Positions 27,284 through 39,389 of a DNA stretch of 64,000 bases are shown piece by piece. The translations under genes and the position numbers were made by a program. Source of the DNA: Montifringilla adamsi (taxonomy: Eukaryota > Chordata > Aves > Passeriformes > Passeridae). Every line of letters begins with the position of its first letter. Position 1 is the first letter of the stretch. The DNA is taken from positions 1,182,345 through 1,246,344 of the forward strand of contig JAGGNK010012003.1 of NCBI GenBank assembly GCA_017590115.1, in the 5' to 3' direction. The notes under the pieces are model-generated. The model was given only the letters and a program-made list of their open reading frames with translations. It did not search any database and had not been told where the DNA came from.

Positions 27284-27712
27284 CCGAAGGCATGTAAAGA
27301 TCTACATTTGACAACAACCATTTTAATCTCTGGTTCTCTCTCCCCCCCCACACCTCATTTCTTGTACCGCGCCCAACACAATGGTACAACTGCATCTCCC
27401 AGGTATCGCCTTGGTATTTATTTCTGCTTTCACAGTGACAAAGGTCAACTCTAATGCTCCAAAGATGCTTGCAGCAAAGCTGGGTGAGAGATATTTCTAA
27501 CGACATACCCACACGCGGGTTACAGAAATCCAGCCTCCATGAGATGTTTTAATCTGACAAATTAAAATGGTTGGGAAACGCTATTTGGGTAACGGAATCG
27601 GCCGCCACATGCATTGCTGAGGGGGGAGCAATAAAAGGTCTTTAAAATAGGTCACTTTCAGCCAAATCCCACACCAGCACCGAACAAAATGGTATATACA
27701 CTGAAAACTCAC

Positions 27713-27741
27713 CGCTTGGGGAGGAGCGAGGGGCATGGAGG

Positions 27742-27786
<45 letters not shown>

Positions 27787-28054
27787 TGAAAAAAATAAAA
27801 GGGCATAAATCCGCGCGGGTCTCCGAGGGACCACAAACCCCCTCTGCGGGTCGGGGCTCGGCGAGCGGAGCCCCCGGGGGAGCCGCAGACAAAAAGGGCC
27901 GCGGCGCTGGGCACGCCTGGCCGCGGGGCCGGCCCCGGCCCCAGCCCTGGGCCTCCGGCGGCCCCTGACAGCGGGGAACACCCCTCCGCCCGCGGCCGCC
28001 CCTCCGCGGGAAGCGCCATTTCGCCGCCCGCTCCCCCGCCGGTGCTCGGCGGCG
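27713..28054 (-). other. TAOK1: Putative non-coding first exon of TAOK1 (5' end lost at or beyond the N gap)
   Basis: On the - strand the CpG island leads into CCCCAAGCG|GTGAGTTTTC, a near-consensus donor (intron from 27712 leftwards). In human, TAOK1, a Ste20-family kinase gene, lies head-to-head with NUFIP2 and its first exon is non-coding in a CpG island. The position and direction here fit. I see no TAOK1 coding exon in the window, so the name rests on synteny. The exon contains a 43-nt homopolymer (A on +, T on -), odd for a 5'UTR. The 5' end may lie in or beyond the 14-N gap. Confidence 0.4.
27742..27784 (+). repeat. Pure A43 homopolymer in the CpG island
   Basis: Forty-three uninterrupted A, flanked by GGCATGGAGG on the left and GGTGAAAAAAATAAAAGGG on the right. 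It falls inside the putative TAOK1 first exon. The length is likely to be unreliable in assembly. Confidence 0.9.
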
Positions 28055-28068
28055 NNNNNNNNNNNNNN
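28055..28068. other. Assembly gap (14 N)
   Basis: Fourteen N in the most GC-rich part of the island. The short fixed number suggests a placeholder, so the real missing length is unknown. Any reading across it is meaningless. Confidence 0.98.
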
Positions 28069-28370
28069 GGCGGGCGGCTGAGGGGTCCTGGGCGTGAGGG
28101 GCGGGTGGTTCTTGGTGTGAGGGTCCCTGTGGGGAGGGGATTTAGTGCGAGGGTCTCTGTGGGGAGAGGGCGTTGCTCTGGTGGGCTCTTGTGAGGAGGG
28201 GGCAGCCGGCTGTGAGGGGTTGTGAGGAGGAGCCTTTGGTGTGAGGGGCTCTTGGTGGGGGGGGGTCAGTGGTGTGAGGAGAGGGTAACCAGGTGTGAGG
28301 GGTTGTGTGAGGAAGGGTTTTGGTGTGAGAGGCGGTTTTAGGGAACGGGTGAGGGGTTGCTGAGGGGGTA
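28069..28370 (+). repeat. Degenerate G-rich minisatellite
   Basis: Many imperfect copies of a unit like TTGGTGTGAGGGGCT (about 25-30 bp with spacers) follow the CpG island, for example at 28110, 28230, 28270 and 28310. The + strand has a G run at about 28257-28265 and many GGGG tracts, so G-quadruplex formation is possible. Diluted copies continue to about 28640. On the - strand the units lack stop codons, which creates long Pro/Thr/Ser-rich open frames that I do not accept as genes. Confidence 0.8.
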
Positions 28371-28974
28371 GGAGAACAGGAGAGAGCTGGCACGTGGGGG
28401 TGCTGAGAGGAGTTTGGGAAAGAGGGTTTGTGGAAGCTCCATGTGGGGACACTGAAGGGTGAGAGGCGCCTGAGGGAGAGGATGGTGGGGACGGCTGCTG
28501 AGGCCATTTGAGCTCAGACAGCATTTTGAGGGGCAGCAGGCCTGAGGGAGAATGAGGAAGAAGGTGGTGAGAGGGGCAGAGAGATGAGGGGCTCAGCGAG
28601 GGACTACATGGGGCCTGGACATGGATAGGGAGAAGAGGTGTAGGGGAGAGGCCTGGCATGGGTGGGAACTTTTTGGGGGCAGTGTGGAAGAGGACAGTGG
28701 GTTTGGGGCAGGCTGGCTGTGGTGAGGACATGGAGCCAAGTAGAGCTGCCTCTCTGGCCAGGAGCAACTCATCTACAGGCAGTGACAACCCCAGGGGGTG
28801 GTAGGTGACTGCTCTAGTGCAGCTGCCCTCACCAAATGGGTGCATTTCAGCCTGCCCTTGGCCAAGCTGTATCTGGGTTGTGGCCAGAAGAGGGGAAAAA
28901 AAAATCTCATGGGTTGAGCACATGGCCTCCTAAACTGTACTCTTGGCTCTCAGTGGTGGGTGTTGAACTTGGTA

Positions 28975-29060
28975 GGTTGTTGAGCCTTTGTGTGCTTTGG
29001 TATCTCCATCTACGAAGCAGAGATAACAGTTGGCTTCATGCAGGGATTAATTATCACATC
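28975..29060 (+). mobile_element. Ancient MIR/L3-like relic
   Basis: GAGCCTTTGTGTGCTTTGGT followed by ATCTCCATCTACGAAGCAGA and GATAACAG resembles the MIR/L3 pattern (CTGTGCCTCAGTTTCCCCATCTGTAAAATGGGGATAA). Diverged and of uncertain family. Confidence 0.45.
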
Positions 29061-30139
29061 TTGTAGTCACGTATTTGTTTATTTGTTTTTACTATAGATT
29101 ACAGCTGGAGGAATTCTAAACAGTCCACTTCTCCTTGTCATGGTGTTTGAGCGCATTGTGCTCCTGTCTGAACAGAGGAAATCACTGAGGTCAGTCTCCC
29201 TTGTGTTTATCGTTGCTTTCCCTTTCAGAAGTATGGGGGCAAGGAATTATCAAAATAACAATTTGTACTGACATCCTGATAATAAATTAATAGAAACAGT
29301 TACATAAGACACAAAGTTTGTCAAAGGTGTGTTTGTAGGGATGGCTTCCATTTTTGACTTCAGAATTACACTGCAGGCATACTGCGCTCTATTATAAAGT
29401 ACCCTGCAAATACTCAGTTTTGAGATGTCCCCAGTATGAAACAATACAACTCTGTAAATCCAGTGTTAGTGCTACTGCTGAAATAAAACGGATGAAACAA
29501 ACTTGCTTCCTATTTTCCACATAATCTAACAGAAAGCTTTGTATCCAGCAGGTGTTGAGGTGATCCTGGATACGGTTTAGGTGAATTTTACATTTACCTT
29601 TAGATAATCTGGGATGGGGAGACACCTGAGGAATGTTATTGGCTGTAACAATTGTGGACCACATCTAGAGTTTTGTGAGCTTGTCCCAAAGTGGTCTGAT
29701 ACTTTGCCTTTTCAAATCCCAATAGGAAAAGTGAGAGAAACGTGGATCACTTCAAACATATGTTGTTGTGGGTATTGGGAGAGGCAAACTAAAGGTTTAT
29801 CTGATGATCTCAACCTTGAAGTTGGCAGCTTTGACAGGAAACTTGGTTTCATTCATCTGCCAAAGATATTTGTAGTGTATCATTTGACAAGTTAAAAGGC
29901 ATTTTTGTAATGACACAAAAATAAAACCATCCGCTTTCTGAAACTACAGTTTCTGTCTTCTGAAATAATATGGGAGGCACGCTTCTGGGGAAATTAAGGG
30001 CATGTTTGAAAGGTAAACATTTGTGTTTTCAAATGTTGGAAGAATGGTGTTTAATGTGAATCTGCTCAGCTTGGCCTATTGATATTAATTTGGTTTTGTA
30101 CTTGTTTTGTCGAATTAGTGGGTATCATTTGCTTTTGGA

Positions 30140-30250
30140 GATGGGAGAACAAAGTGGAGCAGTAAGAGAGAGTGATCCGCCCACGGGGTCAAAAGGTGGA
30201 ATTAAGAATCAGGTTCTTCTGAATCTTGATCTTGTACTTCTTCCTGCAGA
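30140..30250 (-). mobile_element. Ancient MIR/L3-like relic, reverse orientation
   Basis: AGAGAGTGATCCGCCCACGG, then GGTCAAAAGGTGGAATTAAG and AATCAGGTTCTTCTGAATCT resemble the reverse of the MIR/L3 body (GTGACTTGCCCAAGGTCACA ... GAACCCAGGTCTCCTGA). Heavily diverged. Confidence 0.4.
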
Positions 30251-31059
30251 CAAATTGCCTGTAAAGCTCATGAATTATGAGGGCTAGTGAGGTCCATGGA
30301 GCTAACCCAGCAAATGCCAGCAGAGAGTCTGGGCCACAGCTCTTAGTGTTACACACGTGAAAGATAATGAGAGGTCTAAGTAAAAATCCTTAGAGTCTCT
30401 TGACAGTGGCTGTGGAAAAATGTGAATAATGCTTTGTCTTTAACTATCAAGTATTTTGCTTGAAATGCTAGATCTGCATTTGATATGTATTCAATGACTG
30501 CTTCAAAAATATACAGTGTAGTCTGTGAACAGACTGTTTGGAAAAAGTTCACTGAAATTCTGAATGAACAGCCAGTGTGAAAATTATGTTTATTGTTGCC
30601 AGCTGAACTAAACAGCACATTTAGCTTTCCTAGTCCATTGCATTAGGCATGTTCTTGCTGCCTTCTCAAAAGACCACAGTAAGCGTCTAGAAAGTTAGTT
30701 CAGCTTCATTTGCTAATTTCCTGATGCAAATTTAGTCTACTTAAGAAAAGAACTAAACAGGTTTATATATGTCTGCATCTGGGATTTGCACCAGTCTATC
30801 TGTCAGATAGCTATACCCAAAGTTAATTCTGTCTGAAGGAGGTGCCAGAACATCAATAAATAAATATTACAAATTGCCTAGCGGTTCAACTGACAGGCAG
30901 AACTGGTTTCAACATATTGCTCCCAATGTGCTGCTGCAGAGTAGACCCATATGACATTCCAACATGGACAGGACCTTTGAGAGTGTGCACCAGCTCTCCA
31001 TGATATTGTAGGAGAGGAAGTACAGAACAATACTAAGTCCCACGGAAGCTGTGGCAAGA

Positions 31060-31150
31060 ATTTATTCAAGGCACATTGTAATTACTCAGGCAGGGAGTTT
31101 GGCCGGGACATTGGGGTTAACACGCCTGCTCCTGTAGAGGTGTCATAGTT
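31060..31150 (+). repeat. Fragment resembling an ancient widespread vertebrate repeat
   Basis: AGTTTGGCCGGGACATTGGG followed by GTTAACACGCCTGCTCCTGT resembles a core (GGCCAGGACACYGGGGTTAACACCCCTACTC) that I recall from many vertebrate genomes. I cannot name the family with certainty. It is a short remnant. Confidence 0.4.
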
Positions 31151-32122
31151 TATTTTTTTTAGTGACTTGAAGTGATGAGAAGCTTGGCTTTCTGTCTCAG
31201 CAGAATGACACCAGTTCAAGCAGTGTAAACTTCTTACAGCAATATGAAGGTGCTGGTTCAGAACTAACTCAGAGCAGTGATTGGGCCTAGTACAGTAATC
31301 ATTGCTTTATAAATACTTGCAGTAGATAAGAAAGATAAGAGTGTGATTAGGGCACAGTTTCAGGTGCTGTAATTACAGCCATGCCTTCCTCAGCCTTCAG
31401 TCCAAATGCTGCTTGAATCTGGCCGTTTTTAAACAAACAGTTGTAAGTTTTAGAAGAAATCATCAAACTTGAAGCAGAGAAATTTGGTTATTAATTATAT
31501 AGCAGCTATGAACAGCAGTTATCAGTGCTTTTTCTTAGAAACTTATCATACAAGCAGAATGTAATTTATCCACTTTAATTCTTTCATGCCTTTGAGATTT
31601 TTAGAAAGTGTTCATTGTATGTATGATGTACTAATTTAGGAACTAACTTTCATCCTGTTTTCTGCTTGCAGAGAAGATAAGCACTTGTGTGTTTTAGTGA
31701 GTGACTAGTTGTGCAATGCACAAGTGAGGAATTGTTTTGATTTTACTGGCACATGAAACCTGCCATCATTCCTATAGTACAGTTTGGGCCATTATTATGG
31801 GTTATGAGGTTATACAGGAAAAACATGTTCTAGAGAAAGGCTGGTCAAAATAAACAAGGTAGAGTCTTCCAGATTACAACAATCTGGTTTTGTATCAGTG
31901 ATGTAAATGCTTGGGTACATCCACTGGGATGAAGATACCATGTCAGGCAGTGTCCCTCTGACAGTTCATGTTGTAAGGACAAAAATGAAGCAATACTGAC
32001 ATTATTACGTAACTGCTTGTGTATTCTATGACAACAGTTATAATACTTCACTCTTCTCTTACCTTTTATTAGATGCTCCTTGCTGTGCACTTATGATTGT
32101 TCCATGAGTTGAGTGGTTTTAG

Positions 32123-32245
32123 CTATTAGGAAATGGGGAAATGGTGGCACAAGAAGTATTTGCCAAGGTCATATGGGAAGTAAATGTCAGAGACATAAAC
32201 AGAATCTCAGCCTTCTGACTGCCCTCTGGGAAACCAGACAAAAGT
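32123..32245 (-). mobile_element. Ancient MIR-like relic, reverse orientation
   Basis: GAAATGGGGAAATGGTGGCA, then TTTGCCAAGGTCATATGGGA, AGTAAATGTCAGAGACATAA and AATCTCAGCCTTCTGACT follow the order of the reversed MIR consensus (GGAAACTGAGGCACAGAG, TTGCCCAAGGTCACACAG, AGCAGAGCCAGGA, CAGGTCTCCTGACT). It is the clearest of the ancient relics in the window. Confidence 0.6.
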
Positions 32246-35200
32246 GGAAAAGTGGCTTGCAGTGTGACTCAACAGCTTTTCCTTCCCCAACCACTGCCAT
32301 GCTGGGCAATTACAAATAAATGCCAGTAGGTCATTTCCACCTGAGTCAAACAGGTTTCCAAGGGACTCTAAGTATCATGTCTTCTGCTAGTGAGGGCTCT
32401 TCAATGGGTCCTTGCAATAAATTTCCTTTGAAATCTTTTCAGAATTTTGGAACTAACTGGCTTTTTAGGCCGTGACAGCTGAGTATAAGGAGAGTCTGTT
32501 CAGGTATCTCAGATTTTTTCCCAACAGCAGGGCTGAAGGGGGTTTTACTCTGGCATTGGTTCAGAATACCTGCAGTGGGTACAAGGACCAGTATTATGAA
32601 GTCCTTGATCTTGAAGAGTGACTGATGGAAAGAAACAGCACAGGAAAGGCCTTGGCTCTGGCCCTCAGATGGATGGGTAAGAAGAGGCCTTTGGCAGAGA
32701 AGGGAGAAAGGTGACTAATAATGTGAAACTGGGAGGAAACTTATTTCAGTTATGCAATCTGCTGGCTTGCTTTTTCTGAGGGAAGATACCTTTTGTTAGT
32801 TGTTCCACTGGCACTTGCTGCTCATGCTGTCTTCTGAATAGAAATCTAAACCAATTATTGCTCTGCTTGACTTAGGAAGCTTAATTTAGCTTCAGAGCAA
32901 TGAAAATACAGCAGCATTTAATTTCTTTGTTCTCCATCTGAGGATTTCTTTTAGATTTACGTTGTCTCTTCCCTTTATTATTGTTTCTTTTTCCTGGCTG
33001 TCCAGTAGTTTAGCCAAGATGAAGAAACTTTTTTCTGCTATCATGCACTTATTCCCCATATCTCACTTGTTCCATGGTTTTCTGTGTCCTTTTTGCCACA
33101 TTTCCAAAACTTCCATGGAGAATTTTGCCGTGGTGGTTCAAGAAGTTGCTGTTGTCTGATCTAATCCTTCTCCACAGGTTTTCCCTCATAGCTGAGTCAG
33201 GGTTCTGTGCCTGACCCTGCTGGGTTAGTGTTGTCTATCTCAGCTCAGACCCCAGCCTGACAGTGCTGTGACTGCCCTGGCCTTTGTCCTAGACTGGCTG
33301 GTGTAGGGATGTGTATTGACGCCAGCTGACCGTGGTACAGGGATGTAGCCTCTGGAAGAGTGTGCTGGAGAGGATGACTGGAAGTGCTGGACAACAGCTG
33401 GGGAACTCTTATGAGAACTCCTAGATTCCATATTAGCATGGTGGCTTTTCCAGTGATCTGCAATGAACAGTTCTGCTGTTGACCCTATCTGGATCTTAAT
33501 CTCCTGTTTCATAGATTTTGTAGGTAAAACAACATTTTACATTGTTGTAAACTTGCTTCCAGGCACTGATTCTTAAAATCCGTAAACCAGTTGTGAAACT
33601 GTGGCCTTCCTCTTCAGCAATTCTGCAGTCACCTATCTCTGAGACATTGTATTTCACCCTTGAATAAGATTCCAGACCAAAAAAAGAGTTAGACTGCATA
33701 CAGATTAACAAATGTGTTGCTAGTATCTCTGGCTACTGCAGCATGACTCACCCATCAGTGCTTGTCAGAGTCTGGCGTGACCTCATTGAAAGCTTCAACA
33801 TCTCTTATGTGAAGGCAGGTTGTAATCCAGTGTGGGAATCCTAAATAGGTGGGGAATGAAGTTCTGAGATTGTGATAATGCATACATCATAAACATCTCC
33901 CTGGAAATCAATTATGCCCTCACCAGGAATACTCTTACAGATTTCTGAGGATCTCTTGGTGCTAAGCCTGCCTTTCCCTGCTTTTATTAAAAAAAACACC
34001 TGTACTATTCAACACAGTAACAGAAATCAATGCCGGTGGCAAAATTTAAGAGTGAATGGGATGTCAGGGAGGAGATGCTCTGTTATTTGCAAGGACAAGA
34101 AAGAGCTGATGGTTCCTTTTTATTTATCACAGCATCTACAGACTTTTCTTTATTTTTTTTTCCTATGTCAGTAATGGGGCTTCTGGTACACAGATATCTG
34201 CTGGTACTCAAACTGAAAGTGAAATCCCTGGCTGTTGGTCTGGTTGCTGTCCTTAGGACACGTGAATGTCTGCTCCTGTTTTGCTGTAGGTAATTTCTGT
34301 ATGTGGCAGAGTTGTCTGTGCCAGCCTGGAAGCTTTGTCCATAAGCAGCAACAGTTACTGTCTCTTGGTTTCTCAAAGCTGCAGCTCCTCTCTGATTCCA
34401 CACACCTGCTTTGTCACAGAGTGTCAGTAACTTTGCAGAAGTCACTGCATCCTCTGCTGTGCTTGGGATCGACTCTGGCATCTGTCTGAATGTATGTACG
34501 TCCCTACTGCAGATCTGCTTTTCCTATCCGGACTCTTATCTGGTGAGTTTGTTCTCTTACCCTTTGCCTTAGGTAGATGGTAGTATGACTTCTGTATTTC
34601 TTAACAGTTTTTTATCTTGAGTCTGGGAACATGGATTGTTATTATTGTGGGATAGGGGAAGAGGGCAAAAATCCTGAGTAGAAATATGTTACATTCTGGT
34701 CCTTCTTTAAGGAAGGTGTAGCCGGTCACAGAATCAATGCATGCATATAATTTGTAAGGAAAAAATAGGCGACCTTAGGCCTTTTTATCCATGATTCTTT
34801 AGCACAGAGATCAGACAGGTGCTATATCTCCTTAGCTGTTTGGTAAATCCATGGGGAAATAAGTTGATTGGTCTGACCAGTTTCTAGTACTAAGCACTGT
34901 GCATTGTGCACACAAAATAGATCTAGTTCTAAAAAATAATGTCTGATGTTCTTTGTGCAGAGACCAAGGCCTGGATGATGTTTGGAGACTAGGCATACCT
35001 TTACTGGATGATCTGATGGATGTACACCATGATGTTCTAGGGCATAAGAGATGGAAGCCCCATAAAAGTGTTGTCCATGCTGCATTCAGCTGTGGGGATG
35101 TTTGCTTAAATGATTGATCTTGTATTTGAAGTCCTATTGCTTGATTTATATATTGATTTTTAGTATCTTGACAGACCTTTCTCTTACACAGTAAAGCATA

Positions 35201-38200
35201 CCTGGGGTTCTAGTAGAATTCTGCTCTTAGGTCAAGCTCAAACCTCATTGCTCCTCCCTGCCTTCAGCTGGAAAATGGACTGACACCATTTGTGACTGAA
35301 TATCCTGAGTCACCGATTCCCAGCTGGCATGTGCACTGCAGTTCCGTCTCTTCCTTTCCGACTGCACTCCCTAGAGGAGATTGGGAACAACTGCAGTCGT
35401 CAGCTCCAGCGTGGTGTGTGCGCTTGCCGGGATCCACACAATTGGTGGACAACCCCTGTCTACGTCTATGGGGTGAGCTGCATGTGATTTGTTACTGTAT
35501 GCCTGGTGTTTCCACACCGGAAGATAGAACAGGTGTAGGAATATTAAAAAAAAAAAAAATTCAGTTTCTTCATATTTACTATAAAAATATGTGCATTGTG
35601 GAGGTGGTGATAGGATATCTCCATTAAATAATCAGTTGAGACAAGTGATGATACAAGTAATGCTATTTCACAATAAGATTGTGTGATAATGGATGAAAAC
35701 TAAGAAGCTAGAGAGATGATGAAAGGTGAAGTAGTTACTCCCTACACTAGCAAAATTCTGCTACCAGGAGCATGGGTCCACCATGCAGGAGCTGATAGAT
35801 TATCTGTTGTGTCAGACACTTTTGTGCTGTGTTTGTTATCCTGCTTGTGCAGTGTCCCAAAGAAAGGCTGCTTAAGCTCAACAGGGGAATTATGCAACAT
35901 GTTGCTATGTTATTTCATCTGACCAAAACATTTTCACTGTGTAATGCTTGCTGCTAGTCTTGTGCATAGCTCTGGGGGAAGCTGAAACACAAAACACTTC
36001 ATTGACCTTTTTGATCCAGCAGGTCTTGACATATTGCTGCTGGACACATCTCTGTGTCTGATGTGAACTGTGACAGTTCCATTCTGTCCTGCTAAAATAA
36101 CAGCATATTAAACAATACTATTCTGTCCATGCCATTTCCACCTATTGCCTAAAAAGTTAAATTCTTATGAAGCTAGTTTTAATTTACATGTCATAAGCTA
36201 TTAGTTAATGGTCAGCTGATTTTCCTGGCATGAAGACTGCAAAGTGTATAACACAGATTAGTGCTTGTGTGGGACCAAATGAGTTAAACCAGCTCATTCT
36301 GCTGAAATACCCAGTGAAATACAGTGATGGTCTGCATATCAAATCTGTTTGCAACAGGTCACCAGTGTTTGCCTGGGACAGTTCATCCTGTTAGCAGGCA
36401 CTGATCCGGCTATGGAGGAGATATGTGGCTTGTGCTGACTCATGAAAGCAGGTGCAAGTTGCATCAGAGAAGTAAGGAGTGGCTCACCTTAGAAGCAGGA
36501 TGTAGGTTTTAGTGTAAGAACTGTTAACACACCACCTTTAGAAGAAAGTTGGGGGGGAAAAATACAGGAGAGACACTTTGAAATTAACTTGGTAAATTGT
36601 TTTTCTTCTTGCTGCATCAGGGTCTTGTTCCAAATGAGGAAGGTGGAATTATTAACACCACTGAGGTGTCCTGGGAAAACATGAACTGTATCTGCAGACA
36701 GCAGTAGTCCTAAGGCACGTTTTCTGGGGAGCGTTGGATGACAGCTGTTCATAAACTTTCATATAGTTACTCTCTTGTTCCTTCTTTATAGATCTGACTC
36801 ATCTCTCCCTGTCCTAAACACACCAGTTTGTTTGGGTTTTTTTTTTCCTCTTCTCTCATTTACCTCATATCTCATATCCTTCAAGGTTCCTTTTGTATCT
36901 CTGGGCTTAATTCTATTAAATCCAGTTCCTTTGACTTTTACTTTCCTGTGCTTTGCACTTGCTGTAGAGCCCAACAAACTTGGCAGCCAATCCTTGGGCA
37001 CTCCAGAGAAAACAACTGTCTAGACCAGGCACCTTCTGCCCGATGCCCTGGACGTACCCCAGAGCTCCCGGGCATTACTCTGTATTCAGAACAACATGTT
37101 GCTATGCAAATGATTCCTTTCTGTTCTTCCTCTTACCTACACAGTTATGTGCCCCCAACTTCTCAGCAGGCACTAGTCTAATGTTTATTGATCTTTTACA
37201 GAGGTCTGATTCAAAGGAAGATTGATAAAATCTTGTCCAGTGTTTTTGTGAACTCATAATTGCACCTGCCTCCTCCTAGAGAAAGAGGCAAATGGGACTG
37301 AGGGAGCCCACAGAATAAATAGTACCTTCTGCAGAACTGGAGATAGTGCAAGCTGGAGGCCATCACTGCAAAGGTCTTGCAGAGCCTGTGGTATCCAGCA
37401 GAATTCAGGGAGGTGTGTTACCCTTTCCTAAAAGGAATGGAAGTCAAATCTTGGTCTAAAGACTCCTATGGCATGGGAAGGGCACAGAAGCTTTAATGCA
37501 AAGTTGCAAGCTGTGCCTGTTCCCAGTTAAAGCCCCTGTTGCCCTAGGCAATCATTGAGCCTGTCAGCGTCCTGCAGCTTTCATACAGAGATGTGACCAA
37601 AATAGCTCCACAACTTTACAATGTGGCTAAAAATAGCTTGCAGGTCAGCTTTTTTCTCAAAGGTGGTAGTGACATCAGAGGGAGAGCACTCTTGCTCCTG
37701 TTCAGTGCAGGTAGAACTGGATAAACAAAGCGGGGACAGCAGCAGTTTAGCTGAAAAGCCTTGAGGAAAGAGAGGTGATAAGGGATGGGAAAGGACTGGG
37801 AGAGATGGGCTAAAGTGTCAAAAGCGTGGGTGGACCCACTGCTGCTGGCCAAGTTAGTGTGCTCATACCCAACTTCTCCCTGGGGTTTTGTTTCTATGAT
37901 GTTTGAGAGTTATCAGTCTGTTCCTGTCTCCTTGTGGCCCATGTCAGGATGTGTCACTGGATGGGCTGGCCAGCCAATGCAGCATTTCTTGCTCCTCATT
38001 TCCAGACAGTGAACACAGCCCATGACATCACCTCTGGCCAGCGGCAGATCAGAGGCTAGGCCATGGCAATGTCAAGTGTGTTTTGCTGTGGCCATTCAAC
38101 CAGAGAGCTGATCTTTTACAGTGCAATTTGCATGTGGAGAAATCTGGATGACCCTTAAATCTAGGGGGATTTCAGTATTTGTTCTTGGGCCAAAAATAGG

Positions 38201-39371
38201 CTGTTTTTATGGGGTCAAACTGTCTGTTTTTGTAGATCATTACATTTTACCAAAGGAGCAAAGCTGCACACCATGATCCTCAGAGTTTTAGTCTCTGTTG
38301 TGTATACTAGGTCTGGCCATGGAGATGATTGTCAGCCAAGTCTGTAAGTGCCGATTTGGAACGTTATGGGAATCTAATGTAGGTTATGTGAGGTTTGCCA
38401 TGCCTGCAGCTCCTGTGCTGCTGAGGTAAGTGTACTGCAGCAGGCTGTGCTAGTGAGAATTTCCTTTGTGCTGCAGGTTTCATGCCTGGTGCTTTCATAG
38501 TGCTGAAAGAAGGGAAGGAGACAACAAAAATGTGAAAAATCGAGGGCAGGTCATTACTGTCAGATGAGGACAGAGTCCTGTAGCCAGTCAGATGTGACAG
38601 AATGCACTTGCTGATGCTGCTACCAGGAAGCTTGAGAAATGTGACTGATAGCAGTGCGCATGTGCCTTTGGAGGAAGGAGGCTATGTGTGTGCTCTTGCA
38701 ATGCTTTTCTCTGCCCAGCAACATCATTGCTTCTTTTCCTGGTGTTCTGCTTAAGCAGCTGTTCTGCATTTATGACCCAATCTATTCTTCATACAGGGCC
38801 ATCTTCACACTGAGCCACCTTCACTGTCACTATCAGAAGGACTGATAAGACCTCAGGTTTGCTTTGAGTAAGCACTATAAATAGGGCAAAAGCACTATAG
38901 TTATTGTTCTCTTAAACTAGTGTGGGTCTTATAGGACCAGCCTCTGTCCCTACCTATTTAAAATGGCTCCTGTTGCCTCACAAGAGGGAGACTTCAGCCA
39001 ACTACATCTCCATATTGACAAGTATAGAGAGAATTATGCGCATGATCAGCTTGCAAGTATTTCATTTGATGTGCAGCTGGAAGTCAGCTGCCAATAGAAA
39101 AGGGAGCTCTGCAACCCTACTTGTGTGCTTCTAGTGCATTTAGATGCTACAGGCCACATTAATTGCAGACTGCAGTTAGACCAGGTTATAGGCAAAATCA
39201 ACTCAATACCATCATCATGACCAGTTTAGAGTAGTCATTTCTGAGCACTGCAATTTCTCACCACAGCCTGCTCCTTCCCTTCAGTGAGAGCTGTTCCTTG
39301 GTCTGCCCTGCCCAGCTTGTAAATGTATCTCATCAGTCTCTGTTTCTTTGCAAATGAGCTGCGTAGGTAAT

Positions 39372-39389
39372 GGGAGGAGGAGGAGGAGG
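39372..39389 (+). repeat. (GGA)n microsatellite
   Basis: About six GGA/GAG units followed by CAGCAGCA. Simple sequence. Confidence 0.85.

Larger units (their letters stand above)
1..27712 (-). other. Non-coding AT-rich region, putative TAOK1 intron 1
   Basis: I find no convincing exon on either strand in these 27.7 kb. Open frames reach about 160 codons (for example 11721-12212 and 13197-13649 on +) but show no recognisable domain or family, and overlapping frames on both strands are equally open. If the donor at 27712 is the TAOK1 exon 1 donor, this is the 3' continuation into intron 1. Apart from the repeats and patches listed separately, I see nothing specific. Confidence 0.4.
27600..28075 (-). 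promoter_or_regulatory. CpG island, putative TAOK1 promoter
   Basis: The sequence is strongly GC- and CpG-rich from about 27805 to the N gap and just past it, with sparser CpGs from about 27360. It contains repeated GCGG/CCGC runs and no TATA box. To its left is AT-rich sequence and to its right a G-rich minisatellite. CpG islands of this kind mark promoters in birds. Direction is assigned to the - strand from the splice donor at 27712/27713; activity towards + as well cannot be excluded. Confidence 0.55.

Noticed and set aside
1..27712. TAOK1 coding exons on the - strand
   Set aside because: I looked for the reverse complement of the conserved N-terminal and kinase-domain segments and saw none. 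If the gene is here, its coding exons lie left of the window.
27709..28923. 404-codon open frame on the - strand, Pro/Thr/Ser-rich
   Set aside because: It crosses the N gap, is built from the G-rich minisatellite (which has no stops on that strand), is open in a second frame as well (28142-28507), and includes a Phe run from the A43 tract. No known protein resembles it.
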